A program made the translations under genes and the position numbers. The notes below the pieces were generated by a model that worked only from the letters and a program-made list of their open reading frames with translations, ran no database searches and was not told the origin of the DNA. Positions 7,893 through 16,216 of a DNA stretch of 64,000 bases are shown piece by piece. How positions within the stretch are numbered: position 1 is the first letter of the stretch; each line of letters starts with the position of its first letter. Source of the stretch: Streptomyces sp. CB02009 (GTDB taxonomy: Bacteria > Actinomycetota > Actinomycetes > Streptomycetales > Streptomycetaceae); the NCBI RefSeq assembly GCF_001905825.1, contig NZ_LIVV01000010.1:367470-431469 (forward strand), written 5' to 3'.

Positions 7893-8411
7893 GTCCAGGG
7901 CCGCCGTCGTGTGGGGGGTGGGGATGGTGGGGGGTGAGCCGGGCTCGCCAGCGATGTACCCGTGAGTTCGGGGCAACAACCGTACGCCTGGGGCGTCTTC
8001 GTTCGGGTGAACCCGGACAGAAGCGGCGAGAGCGCACGTTGCGCGCCGGGATTTCCGCTTCGGTACGAGCAGCCCGGCGGACGAGCCCCCACCCGCCGCG
8101 AGCAGCGCGGCCGCCTCCGCCACCGACGCCGTACCCGTCGCGGCCAGCGGCCGCGCCGACGGATGCGGTACGGGGACGGCCGCGAGCTCTGCCGCGGTGA
8201 ACGCCCGCACCGGGACCCCGAGCGCCCCGGCCGCCCCCGCGATCCCCGGCTCCGCCGCCCGCGCGTCGAGCGTGGCGAGCGAGCGGACGTCCGCACGCGT
8301 CAGCCCCGCCTCCCGCAGCACCGCGTCGACCAGGGCGAGGACCTCGTCCACCGGGACCCCGGCCCGCGCGCCGACACCGAGGTGCGCGGACGCCGCCCCA
8401 TCCGATACCAA
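7893..8411 (-). CDS. CobE/CbiG C-terminal domain, in frame with cobC without a stop codon
   Basis: From a TTG at 8411 the frame reads GVGARAGVPVDEVLALVDAVL, then AVPVPHPSAR, TASVAEAAALLAA and LVPKRKSRRAT. This is the full signature of the small CobE/CbiG C-terminal domain, which acts in corrin ring synthesis. No stop codon separates it from CobC, so as written the sequence encodes a 523-residue CobE-CobC protein. The joining segment of about 45 residues uses AT-ending codons (GTT, GAA, CCA, TTG, TCA) far more than its neighbours, so it looks like former intergenic DNA now read through. A sequencing error hiding a stop is the main alternative. The start lies seven bases from the divergent ZIP gene. 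Confidence 0.6.
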
Positions 8412-8417
8412 AGGCCC

Positions 8418-9146
8418 ATGGCTGTAGTCGTCGCGCTCGGCGCGTTCCTCATGACGCTCTTCGGGGGCTGGGTCGCGGGACGCGTCACCGACCGGCGCCA
8501 CCTCGTCCTCGGGCTCGCCGGCGGACTCATGCTCGGCGTCGTCGGACTCGACCTGCTGCCCGAGGCCCTGGAGGCCGCGGGCGAGGAGGTGTTCGGAGTC
8601 CCGGAGGCCCTGCTGCTCTTCGTCGGCGGCTTCCTCCTCGCCCATGTCGTGGAGCGGCTCCTCGCCGTACGCCAGGCCGCACACGGCGTCGCGGCCGACG
8701 AGCGGGTCCCGCAGGTCGGCATGACGGCGGCGGCCGCGATGGTCGGTCACAGCCTCATGGACGGCATCGCGCTCGGCGCCGCCTTCCAGGTCGGCGGCGG
8801 CATGGGCGCCACCGTCGCGCTCGCCGTCATCACCCATGACTTCGCCGACGGCTTCAACACGTACACGATCACCAGCCTCTACGGGAACGCCCGCCGCAAG
8901 GCCGTCGGCATGCTCGTCGCCGACGCCCTCGCCCCGCTGATCGGCGCCGCCTCCACCCTGCTGTTCACCCTTCCGGTGGAACTCCTCGGCGCCTATCTGG
9001 GCTTCTTCGGCGGCGCCCTGCTCTACCTGGCCGCCGCCGAGATCCTGCCGGAGGCCCACCACGACCACCCCGCCCGCTCCACCCTGCTGTGCACGGTCGG
9101 GGGCGTCGGCTTCATCTGGCTCGTGGTGGGCGTCTCCGGCGGCTGA
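8418..9146 (+). CDS. ZIP family divalent metal transporter
   Basis: This 242-residue membrane protein has about eight predicted transmembrane segments. It shows the two ZIP metal-site helices: VGHSLMDGIALG around residues 113-124 and THDFADGFNTYTIT around 138-151. A His-containing loop (EAHHDHP) sits near the C-terminus. ZIP proteins import Zn, Fe, Mn or Co into the cytoplasm. Its place inside the cobalamin block suggests a cobalt role, but that is inference. It starts seven bases from the opposing CobE start, and its stop is two bases from the cobB stop, so it is tightly packed between two minus-strand genes. Confidence 0.88.
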   Translation: MAVVVALGAFLMTLFGGWVAGRVTDRRHLVLGLAGGLMLGVVGLDLLPEALEAAGEEVFGVPEALLLFVGGFLLAHVVERLLAVRQAAHGVAADERVPQVGMTAAAAMVGHSLMDGIALGAAFQVGGGMGATVALAVITHDFADGFNTYTITSLYGNARRKAVGMLVADALAPLIGAASTLLFTLPVELLGAYLGFFGGALLYLAAAEILPEAHHDHPARSTLLCTVGGVGFIWLVVGVSGG

Positions 9147-9148
9147 AC

Positions 9149-10585
9149 TCACCTGCAGTGCTCCACGAAACGCGCGGCGGCCTCAGGGGACCCCGCCCAG
9201 TGGGTGTGGACATAGCTGGCGTGCACCCCGCCCTGCACGAAGCCCTCGACCCTCCGCTCGGGCTGCCGCAGCCCCCACGCGGCCGCCGCCCCGGCGCCCG
9301 GCTCGATGACGGTCCGGTGGAACTCGTGCCCGCGCATCCGCGCCCCGGCGGGCGCGAGCACGCTGTCGCTCACCGCGACGGCGTCCCGGTACCCGAGGGT
9401 GAGCCGCTCGGACATCCGCGCGTCCGCGTCGAGCACCCCGCACATGGGAGTGCCGTCGAGCGACCGCGCGAGGTACAGCAGCCCGGCGCACTCGGCGGCG
9501 ACGGGCGCGCCGGACGCGGCGAGCGCGGCGACCGCCTTCCGCAGCGGCTCGTTGGCGGACAGCTGCTCGCCGTACATCTCGGGGAACCCGCCGCCTATGA
9601 CGAGCCCGGACGTCCCGTCGGGGAGGGCCTCGTCCCGCAGCGGGTCGAAGGTGACGACCTCGGCGCCGGCCGCTCGCAGGAGCTCGGTGTGCTCGGCGTA
9701 CGAGAACGTGAACGCGGCTCCTCCGGCGACGGCGACGAGCGGCCCGCGGCCGCGGCCGGCCCCGTCCGCGGCCCTCGGCCCGGCGGCCCGGTCGGGCCCA
9801 CCCTCCTCGGAACCCCGCCCGGAGGCAGCACCCCCAGCGCTCCGCGGAACGCCCGCCACCACCCCGTGCGGTTCCCACGGCTCGGCGTGCAGGGGCGGCG
9901 CCGACCGCGCGAGCGCCATCAGCGCGTCCAGGTCGCAGCCCTGGCGCACCTGCTCCGCCTGGGCGGCGACGGCGGCGAGCGCCGCCGCCTGCCGCTCGGC
10001 CACCGGCACGAGCCCCAGATGCCGCGACGGGGTCGCCACGGCGGGCGCCCGCCGCAGGACGCCCAGCACCGGCACCCCGGACTCCCCGAGCGCCTCCCGC
10101 AGCAGATGCTCGTGGCGGTCCGTCGCGACCTTGTTCAGGATCACGCCGCCGATCCGCACCTCCGGATCCCAGGACGCGAACCCGTGCACCAGCGCGGCCA
10201 CCGACCGCGACTGCGAGGACGCGTCGACGACCAGCACCACCGGCGCCTTGAGGAGCTTCGACACCTGTGCGGTGGAGGCGAGTTCGCCCTGGTCGGCGGC
10301 GCCGTCGTACAGACCCATGACGCCCTCGACGACCGCCAGGTCGCACCCGCGCGCCCCGTGCTCGAAGAGCGGGGCCACCAGCCCCGTACCGCACATGTAC
10401 GCGTCGAGGTTGCGGCCCGGCCGCCCCGTGGCGAGCGCGTGGTAGCCCGGGTCGATGTAGTCCGGCCCGACCTTGTGCGGCGAGACCGCCAGACCACGGC
10501 CGGCGAACGCGGCCATCAGGCCGGTCGCGACCGTGGTCTTGCCCGCGCCCGAAGAGGGCGCGGCGATGACGAGACGTGCTACCAC
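9149..10585 (-). CDS. cobB: hydrogenobyrinic (cobyrinic) acid a,c-diamide synthase CobB
   Basis: This 478-residue enzyme amidates the a and c acetate side chains of the corrin ring, using ATP and glutamine. The N-terminal dethiobiotin-synthetase-like domain has the P-loop APSSGAGKTT and the HKVGPDYIDPGYH block. The C-terminal class I glutaminase-like domain has VIGGGFPEMY and the catalytic cysteine in AAECAGLLYL. A Gly/Arg/Ala-rich insertion of about 40 residues near positions 245-285 separates the domains and is unlikely to be structured. The GTG start overlaps the cobO stop by seven bases, giving a coupled chelatase-cobO-cobB unit. Confidence 0.95.
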   Translation of the reverse strand: MVARLVIAAPSSGAGKTTVATGLMAAFAGRGLAVSPHKVGPDYIDPGYHALATGRPGRNLDAYMCGTGLVAPLFEHGARGCDLAVVEGVMGLYDGAADQGELASTAQVSKLLKAPVVLVVDASSQSRSVAALVHGFASWDPEVRIGGVILNKVATDRHEHLLREALGESGVPVLGVLRRAPAVATPSRHLGLVPVAERQAAALAAVAAQAEQVRQGCDLDALMALARSAPPLHAEPWEPHGVVAGVPRSAGGAASGRGSEEGGPDRAAGPRAADGAGRGRGPLVAVAGGAAFTFSYAEHTELLRAAGAEVVTFDPLRDEALPDGTSGLVIGGGFPEMYGEQLSANEPLRKAVAALAASGAPVAAECAGLLYLARSLDGTPMCGVLDADARMSERLTLGYRDAVAVSDSVLAPAGARMRGHEFHRTVIEPGAGAAAAWGLRQPERRVEGFVQGGVHASYVHTHWAGSPEAAARFVEHCR

Positions 10586-11187
10586 TCGATGCCCCGCTGG
10601 CCCTTCTGACCGGCGTCCATCGGGTGCTTGACCTTGGACATGTCGGTGACGAGGTCCGCGAAGTCGACGAGCTCCTGCGGCGCGTTGCGGCCGGTGATGA
10701 CGACGTGCTGGTGCCCGGGGCGGTCGCGCAGCACCTGGACGACCTCGGCCGTGTCGATCCAGCCCCAGTGCAGCAGGTACGCGAACTCGTCGAGGACGTA
10801 GAACGTGTACTTCTCCTCGGCGAGGTCCCGCTTGACCTGCTCCCAGCCCTCGCGGGCCTTCTCCTCGTGCGACTGCTCGCCCTCGGCGACCTCGCGCTGG
10901 ATCCAGGACCAGCCCTCACCCATCTTGTTCCAGGTGACGGTGCCGCCCTTGCCGGTCTCGCCGAGCGCCTTGAGGGCGTTCTCCTCGCCGACCCTCCACT
11001 TGGCCGACTTCACGAACTGGAACACCCCGATCGGCCAGCCCTGGTTCCAGGCGCGCAGCGCCATGCCGAACGCGGCGGTCGACTTCCCCTTGCCGATGCC
11101 CGTGTGCACCATCACCAGCGCGCGGTTGCGGCGCTGACGGGTGGTGAGACCGTCGTCGGGAACGACGGTCGGCTGTCCCTGCGGCAT
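10579..11187 (-). CDS. cobO: cob(I)yrinic acid a,c-diamide adenosyltransferase (BtuR/CobO)
   Basis: This 202-residue enzyme transfers the adenosyl group of ATP to cobalt(I) corrinoids. It carries the CobO P-loop HTGIGKGKSTAAFGMALRA near residue 33, the FVKSAKWR block, and the YVLDEFAYLLHWGW and VVITGRNAP motifs. Its length matches the family. The ATG shares one base with the chelatase stop (TAATG), and the 3' end overlaps cobB by seven bases, so all three proteins are probably made from one transcript. Confidence 0.95.
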   Translation of the reverse strand: MPQGQPTVVPDDGLTTRQRRNRALVMVHTGIGKGKSTAAFGMALRAWNQGWPIGVFQFVKSAKWRVGEENALKALGETGKGGTVTWNKMGEGWSWIQREVAEGEQSHEEKAREGWEQVKRDLAEEKYTFYVLDEFAYLLHWGWIDTAEVVQVLRDRPGHQHVVITGRNAPQELVDFADLVTDMSKVKHPMDAGQKGQRGIEW

Positions 11188-13256
11188 TAAGCGGCCCTCC
11201 TGGCGGTGGTCTTCCGGTTTCCCTGTACGTCCCGGACGAGGCCGGCGATCGAGTCGGCGCGCAGCTCGTCCAGGGTGACGGCGGTGCCGCCGAGTTCACG
11301 GGCGAGCTCACGGGCCAGTCCGAGCCGCACCGGTCCGGACTCGCAGTCGACGACGACGGAGGCCGTGCCGTCGGCGGCGTGCAGCCGCGCCGCGCGGGCG
11401 GCGAGCGCCACCGGGTCGGCGCCGCCGCCGGTGGCCCGCCCGTCGGTCACGACGACGAGCAGCGGGCGCCGCGAGGGGTCCCGCAGCCGCTCGACGCGCA
11501 GCACGTCATGGGCCTTGAGGAGACCGGCCGACAGCGGGGTGCGGCCACCGGTCGGGAGCTTCTCGAGCCGGGCGGCGGCCGCGTCGACGGACGAGGTCGG
11601 CGGCAGCGCGACCTCGGCGGCACGGCCCCGGAAGGTGATGAGGCCGACCTTGTCGCGCCGCTGGTAGGCGTCGAGCAGCAGGGAGAGGACGGCGCCCTTG
11701 ACGGCGCTCATCCGCTGCCGGGCCGCCATCGAACCGGAGGCGTCCACGGCGAAGAGCACCAGGTTCCCCTCGCGCCCCTCCCGGGTCGCCTGCCGCAGGT
11801 CGTCCCGGCGGACCACCAGACCGGGGCCGGTCCGCCCGCGGGCCTTCTGGTACGGGGCGGCGGCCTGCACGGTGGCGGCCAGGTGCAGCTTGGTCAGCGA
11901 GCCCCGGGGGCGTACGGATCCGGTGGTGCGCCCGTGCTCGGTGCGGGCCCGGGAGCGGCGCCCGGCCGCGCCCTCGCCGAGGCCGGGGACGCTGAGCACC
12001 TTCGTACGGAAGGGCTCGGCGGCGGCGACGGCGGCGCGCTCACCGGAACCGGCGCCCTGCGGGGCGGGTTCGGGGGAGGGCGAGGGCGAGGACGGCGCGG
12101 GAGGCGAGGCCTCCTCGGGAGCGGGGGAGTGCTCGGCGGCGGGCCCGTCGCTCTGCGGCGGGACGCCCCCGCCGGGACCGCCGTCCCCGGGCCCCCCGTC
12201 GCCGGGCCCGTCGGGCTCGGGGTCCTCGTCCGGCTCCTGGCCCTGGCCCTTGAACTCCTCCAGGGTCTCGTCGAGCTTGTCCTCGTCGAGGCCGGGGGCG
12301 TCGAAGGGGGAGCGGCGCCGCCGGTGCGGGAGGGCGAGCAGGGCGGCCTGCCGCACGTCCTCCGAGGTGACCTCGGTGCGGCCGGCCCAGGCGGCGAGCG
12401 CGGTCGCGGTGCGGGCCATGACGATGTCGGCGCGCATGCCGTCGACCTCGAACGCGGCGCAGGTGGCGGCGATCTGGAGCAGCACGGCGTCGCCGAGCGT
12501 CACCTGGGGCAGCAGAGCCCGTGCGGTGACGATCCGTTCGCGCAGCGCGGCCTCGTCCGCGGCCCAGCGGTCGGCGAAGGCGGCGGGGCCGTCCTCGAAG
12601 GCGAGCCGCCGCCGGACGACCTCGACGCGCTGCTGCGGGTCGCGCGAGGCGGCGACCTCGACGGTCAGCCCGAAGCGGTCGAGGAGCTGGGGCCGGAGCT
12701 CGCCCTCCTCGGGGTTCATGGTCCCGACGAGCAGGAAGCGGGCGGCGTGCCGTACGGAGACGCCCTCGCGCTCGACGTAGGAGGAGCCCATGGCGGCGGC
12801 GTCGAGGAGGTGGTCGATGAGGTGGTCGCTGAGCAGGTTGACCTCGTCGACGTAGAGGATCCCGCGGTGGGCGGCGGCGAGGAGGCCCGGTTCGAAGGCC
12901 TTGACGCCCTCGCTGAGCGCCTTCTCGATGTCGAGGGAGCCGACGAGCCGGTCCTCGGAGGCGCCGACGGGCAGCTCGACCATCCGCGCGGGGCGCTGGA
13001 CGCCGGGCTCGGTGCCGTGCGGGCCGTCGGGGCAGCCGAGGTCGGGCGAGGCCGGGTCGCAGCTGAACCGGCAGCCGGCGACGACGGGCACGGCGGGCAG
13101 CAGCTCGGCGAGCGCGCGCACGGCGGTGGACTTGGCGGTCCCCTTCTCACCCCGCACGAGCACACCGCCGACGGCCGGGCTGACGGCGTTGAGCAGCAGC
13201 GCGAGCCGCAGGTCGTCCATGCCGACGACGGCGGTGAACGGATACCGGGTACTCAT
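11187..13256 (-). CDS. putative cobaltochelatase subunit, ChlI-ChlD fusion (AAA+ and VWA)
   Basis: This 689-residue protein joins two chelatase subunits. The N-terminal AAA+ domain (ChlI/BchI-like) has Walker A GEKGTAKSTAV near residue 36, a Walker B segment YVDEVNLL, and LVGTMNPEEGELRPQLLDRFGL. A long acidic and proline-rich linker (about residues 330-420) follows. The C-terminal VWA domain carries the MIDAS signature VDASGSMAARQ. The family powers metal insertion into tetrapyrroles, here most likely cobalt together with a CobN subunit. CobN, usually the adjacent gene in Streptomyces, is not in the window. AAGGAG precedes the ATG by about ten bases. Confidence 0.88.
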   Translation of the reverse strand: MSTRYPFTAVVGMDDLRLALLLNAVSPAVGGVLVRGEKGTAKSTAVRALAELLPAVPVVAGCRFSCDPASPDLGCPDGPHGTEPGVQRPARMVELPVGASEDRLVGSLDIEKALSEGVKAFEPGLLAAAHRGILYVDEVNLLSDHLIDHLLDAAAMGSSYVEREGVSVRHAARFLLVGTMNPEEGELRPQLLDRFGLTVEVAASRDPQQRVEVVRRRLAFEDGPAAFADRWAADEAALRERIVTARALLPQVTLGDAVLLQIAATCAAFEVDGMRADIVMARTATALAAWAGRTEVTSEDVRQAALLALPHRRRRSPFDAPGLDEDKLDETLEEFKGQGQEPDEDPEPDGPGDGGPGDGGPGGGVPPQSDGPAAEHSPAPEEASPPAPSSPSPSPEPAPQGAGSGERAAVAAAEPFRTKVLSVPGLGEGAAGRRSRARTEHGRTTGSVRPRGSLTKLHLAATVQAAAPYQKARGRTGPGLVVRRDDLRQATREGREGNLVLFAVDASGSMAARQRMSAVKGAVLSLLLDAYQRRDKVGLITFRGRAAEVALPPTSSVDAAAARLEKLPTGGRTPLSAGLLKAHDVLRVERLRDPSRRPLLVVVTDGRATGGGADPVALAARAARLHAADGTASVVVDCESGPVRLGLARELARELGGTAVTLDELRADSIAGLVRDVQGNRKTTARRAA

Positions 13257-13324
13257 CGGCCGGTCACTCCTTCAGATCGCGAATGTTCGAACGACGGCCC
13301 GGGGCCGCCAGGAATCCTCGACAC

Positions 13325-13369
13325 GTGGTGCGGGCAGTGCGGGTAGTACGGGCGGTGCGGGCGGTGCGG
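13325..13369. repeat. five tandem 9-bp units between cobQ and the chelatase gene
   Basis: Five successive units related to GCGGTGCGG occupy 13325-13369, within the 139-bp gap that separates cobQ from the chelatase gene in an otherwise overlapping operon. Two units are identical and the others differ at one to three positions. Confidence 0.7.
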
Positions 13370-13395
13370 GTCGGGACCCGGACGCGGAGCGCGGT

Positions 13396-14943
13396 TCACG
13401 GCGCACCCGGCGGCACGAACGGCAGCCCCGCGGGAGCCCCCTGCTCGATCAGCCGCAGCAGGGCGTCGGTGTCGGCGTGCTCCTCGATCAGATCCCCCAG
13501 CCGGTCCAGCTGTTCCTCCCGGAGCGTCCCGAACGACGTGTCCGGCGCCGGTACGAACCGCCGTCCGGCCGCCGTCGCGACCTCCCGCAGGAACGCCCGC
13601 CGGAACCCGTCGCTCTCCAGGGAGCCGTGCCAGTGCGTCCCCCACACGGAGCCCACCCGGCACCCGTCGAGGAACGGCTCCCCACCCCGTACGTCCGCGA
13701 CGCCGTGGTGGATCTCGTACCCCTCGACGTGTTCCCCGAGCGCCGAGCCCACCGGCCGCGCGAGCGTCTTCTCGGGCGCGAACCGCACCCGGACGGGCAG
13801 CAGCCCGAGCCCCTCGACGGACCCCGCCCGGGACTCGACCTCGTCCTCGATGTGTTCGCCGAGGACCTGGAAGCCGCCGCAGATGCCGAGCACCGGACGC
13901 CCCTCGGCGGCCCGTCGCGCCAGCGCGTCGGCGAGCCCGCGCTCCCGCAGCCAGGCGAGCGCCCTGACCGTCCCGCGCGTCCCCGGCACCACGACCAGGT
14001 CCGCGTCGACGAGCTCCTCCGCCCGGTCCACGAACCGCACGACGACCCCCGGCTCGGCGGCCAGCGCGTCCACGTCCGTGAAGTTGGACATCAGCGGCAC
14101 GGCGCAGACGGCGACCCGCAGCACGTCCTCGCCGACCGGCGGCGCGACGACGGACTCGCGCACCGCGCCCCGCAGCGAGACCCGGAGGCCGTCCTCCTCG
14201 TCGATGCCGAGCCCGTGGGCGTACGGCAGGACGCCGAAGGTCCGCCGCCCGGTGAGCCCGTGCAGCATGTCCAGGCCCGGTTCGAGCAGGGTCACGTCAC
14301 CGCGGAACTTGTTCACGAGGTAGCCCGCGACCAGCTCCTGGTCCTCGGGCGCCAGCAGCGCCGTCGTACCGAAGAACTGGGCGAAGACCCCGCCCCGGTC
14401 GATGTCGCCGACCACGACGACCGGCAGCCGCGCCGCCCTGGCTATCCCCATGTTCACGATGTCGGTGCGCCGCAGGTTGATCTCGGCCGGGCTGCCCGCG
14501 CCCTCGCAGATCACGGCGTCGTACGTGCTCCGCAGCTCCTCCAGGCACGCGAGGACCGGCTCGAAGAGCTCCTCCCGCCGTCCGCCGCGCAGCGCCTCCC
14601 CGGGGGACGCCCCCCCGGCCTTCCCGAAGAACCCGCGGGCGCTGAGCTCGCCGACCGGCTTGCCCATCAGGATCACCTGGCTGGACCGGTCGCTGCCGGG
14701 CTTGAGCAGGACGGGGTTCATCAGCGCGGTGGGCTCCACCCGCGCCGCCTGCGCCTGCATCGCCTGGGCGCGCCCGATCTCGGCCCCCTCCCTCGTGACG
14801 AAGGAGTTCAGCGACATGTTCTGCCCCTTGAACGGCGCCACCTTCAGTCCCTTGCGGACCAGCCAGCGGCAGATGCCGGCCGTCACGACGCTCTTGCCGG
14901 CGTCGGACGTGGTCCCGGCGACGAGCAGTCCCCCACCCCTCAT
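13396..14943 (-). CDS. cobQ: cobyric acid synthase CobQ
   Basis: This 515-residue glutamine-dependent amidotransferase adds amides to the b, d, e and g side chains of adenosylcobyrinic a,c-diamide. The N-terminal synthetase domain shows GTTSDAGKS, PFKGQNMSLNSFVT, GRAQAMQA, NPVLLKPGSD and CEGAGSPAEINL. The C-terminal triad glutaminase domain shows the nucleophile cysteine in LGICGGFQVLGE and the histidine in WGTHWHG. Its ATG overlaps the cobD stop by four bases (ATGA). Downstream it is separated from the chelatase by a 139-bp repeat-containing gap, unlike the tight spacing elsewhere in the run. Confidence 0.95.
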   Translation of the reverse strand: MRGGGLLVAGTTSDAGKSVVTAGICRWLVRKGLKVAPFKGQNMSLNSFVTREGAEIGRAQAMQAQAARVEPTALMNPVLLKPGSDRSSQVILMGKPVGELSARGFFGKAGGASPGEALRGGRREELFEPVLACLEELRSTYDAVICEGAGSPAEINLRRTDIVNMGIARAARLPVVVVGDIDRGGVFAQFFGTTALLAPEDQELVAGYLVNKFRGDVTLLEPGLDMLHGLTGRRTFGVLPYAHGLGIDEEDGLRVSLRGAVRESVVAPPVGEDVLRVAVCAVPLMSNFTDVDALAAEPGVVVRFVDRAEELVDADLVVVPGTRGTVRALAWLRERGLADALARRAAEGRPVLGICGGFQVLGEHIEDEVESRAGSVEGLGLLPVRVRFAPEKTLARPVGSALGEHVEGYEIHHGVADVRGGEPFLDGCRVGSVWGTHWHGSLESDGFRRAFLREVATAAGRRFVPAPDTSFGTLREEQLDRLGDLIEEHADTDALLRLIEQGAPAGLPFVPPGAP

Positions 14944-15929
14944 GCGTTCCTCCGCTTCCGGGTCGACGCGGCCAGGGCGCCGATGATCAGCCGGCCGCCC
15001 ACGCAGGCGGCCAGAGTGAGTCCGGTGACCCGGCGCGACAGGCGTACGGCCCGGTCGATGTCGGCCACCTCGACGGCCCGGCCCTCCCCGTTGAGCACCG
15101 GACGGTGCTCGACCCGGCCGCCGTACGACAGGGTGCCCCCGAGGCGTATGCCGAGGGCGCCGGCGAAGGAGGCCTCGACGGGGCCCGCGTTGGGGCTGGG
15201 ATGCTTCGCCGCGTCGGCCCGCCAGGCCTCCAGGGCACCGCGCGGATCGCCGCCCGCGACGGTCGCGAGGACGGCCGTCAGCCGGGCCCCGGGCCAGCCG
15301 GCCACGTCGTCGAGCCGGGCCGAGGCCCAGCCGAAGCGGCGGTGGCGCGGCGACTTGTGGCCGACCATCGCGTCCAGGGTGTTGACCGCGCGGAAGCCGA
15401 GGAGGCCCGGTACGCCCGCGACCGCGCCCCAGAAGAGGGCGCCGACCACGGCGTCGGAGGTGTTCTCCGCGACCGATTCGACGACCGCGCGGGCCATCGC
15501 GGGTCCGTCCAGGGACTGCGGGTCGCGCCCGCAGAGATGCGGCAGCCGCTCCCGGGCGACGTCCAGGTCCCCGGCGGCGAGCGCCCCGCCGATGGCGCGG
15601 GCCTCCCGGCCCAGGGTCGTCCCGCCGACGACGGCCCACACGGAGGCGGCGGTCAGGGCGACGGCGGCGGCCGGCCGGTTCCGTACGGTCCGGGCGGCGA
15701 GCGCTCCGAGGGCGACGGCCGAGCCGGCGCAGACGGCGGTGTGCAGGGCACCCCAGCCGCGGTGGTCGTGGTGGAGGCGGTTCTCGACCGCGGCGGCCGC
15801 CCGGCCGAACGCGGCGACGGGATGTCCGCGGCGGGGGTCGCCGACGAGCAGGTCGACGACGAGACCCGCGGCCGCTCCGTACGCGAATCCGTCCGGGGAG
15901 AGCCGGCTGGTACTGCTGCGGCCGGGCAT
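14940..15929 (-). CDS. cobD: adenosylcobinamide-phosphate synthase CobD/CbiB
   Basis: This integral membrane protein of about 329 residues attaches aminopropanol (phosphate) to cobyric acid. Conserved features are VVDLLVGDPRRGHPVAAFGR, SVAENTSDAVVGALFWGAVAG, FRAVNTLDAMVGH and several hydrophobic segments. I chose the ATG at 15929, which has GTGAGG about nine bases upstream; the GTG at 15944 has no ribosome-binding site. It is the first gene behind the B12 riboswitch and is coupled to cobQ by a four-base overlap. Confidence 0.92.
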   Translation of the reverse strand: MPGRSSTSRLSPDGFAYGAAAGLVVDLLVGDPRRGHPVAAFGRAAAAVENRLHHDHRGWGALHTAVCAGSAVALGALAARTVRNRPAAAVALTAASVWAVVGGTTLGREARAIGGALAAGDLDVARERLPHLCGRDPQSLDGPAMARAVVESVAENTSDAVVGALFWGAVAGVPGLLGFRAVNTLDAMVGHKSPRHRRFGWASARLDDVAGWPGARLTAVLATVAGGDPRGALEAWRADAAKHPSPNAGPVEASFAGALGIRLGGTLSYGGRVEHRPVLNGEGRAVEVADIDRAVRLSRRVTGLTLAACVGGRLIIGALAASTRKRRNA

Positions 15930-15975
15930 GGCGCATGTCCTCACTCAGGGTCCGCGCCCTGGATCGACGTGACCG

Positions 15976-16141
15976 GCGGCGAGAGTTCCTGACTCCCGGA
16001 CCCCTCGGATCCGGTCACAGTGGCGGGACCGCGCCGGATTCGCACCGGACTTCCTCTGCTGCCGCCGTAATGGCCTCGGCAGTCCACCACGGGCCGAGAA
16101 CAGCCGTCAACTCACCCTTGACCTGCAGCGGGTCACTGTGC
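15976..16141 (-). ncRNA. cobalamin (B12) riboswitch
   Basis: Read on the minus strand, this leader contains the B12-box family core: GGAAGTCCGGTGCGAATC, then GCGGTCCCGCCACTGTGA, and a downstream GAGTCAGGAACTCTCGCC element at 15978-15995. It lies directly upstream of cobD. A short hairpin (CAGGG/CCCTG) and the cobD ribosome-binding site follow, and no U-tract is present, so control is probably at translation initiation. Boundaries are approximate. Confidence 0.93.
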
Positions 16142-16160
16142 GAAGCACCACAGACACGAC

Positions 16161-16200
16161 GGCGGGGCGGTCCGCACCCGAAGGTGCGGACCGCCCCGCC
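16161..16200. terminator. terminator of the pit operon, 17-bp perfect stem
   Basis: Positions 16161-16177 pair with 16184-16200 around a CCGAAG loop. On the minus strand it follows the small membrane protein gene and precedes the riboswitch, so it insulates the phosphate operon from the cobalamin operon. Confidence 0.85.
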
Positions 16201-16216
16201 GGTCACGCGCGGACCG

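Noticed and set aside
8412..9152. Extension of the CobE-CobC frame upstream across the ZIP gene (total 770 codons)
   Set aside because: The extra part is the reverse complement of the ZIP coding sequence and is low-complexity Glu/Asp/Gly; the CobE domain begins only near 8411.
13325..13369. CRISPR-like array
   Set aside because: The units are 9 bp with no spacers; the 33-bp array at 20843 likewise has no spacers.
13253..13663. His-rich 136-codon frame on the minus strand including PHRPHRPYYPHCPHH
   Set aside because: Most of it is a shifted reading of cobQ, the His-rich part comes from the 9-bp repeats, and there is no start codon or ribosome-binding site near the repeats.
16161..16200. 17-bp-stem hairpin as part of the B12 riboswitch expression platform
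   Set aside because: On the minus strand it lies upstream of the aptamer, so it cannot act on cobD; it fits as the terminator of the phosphate operon.
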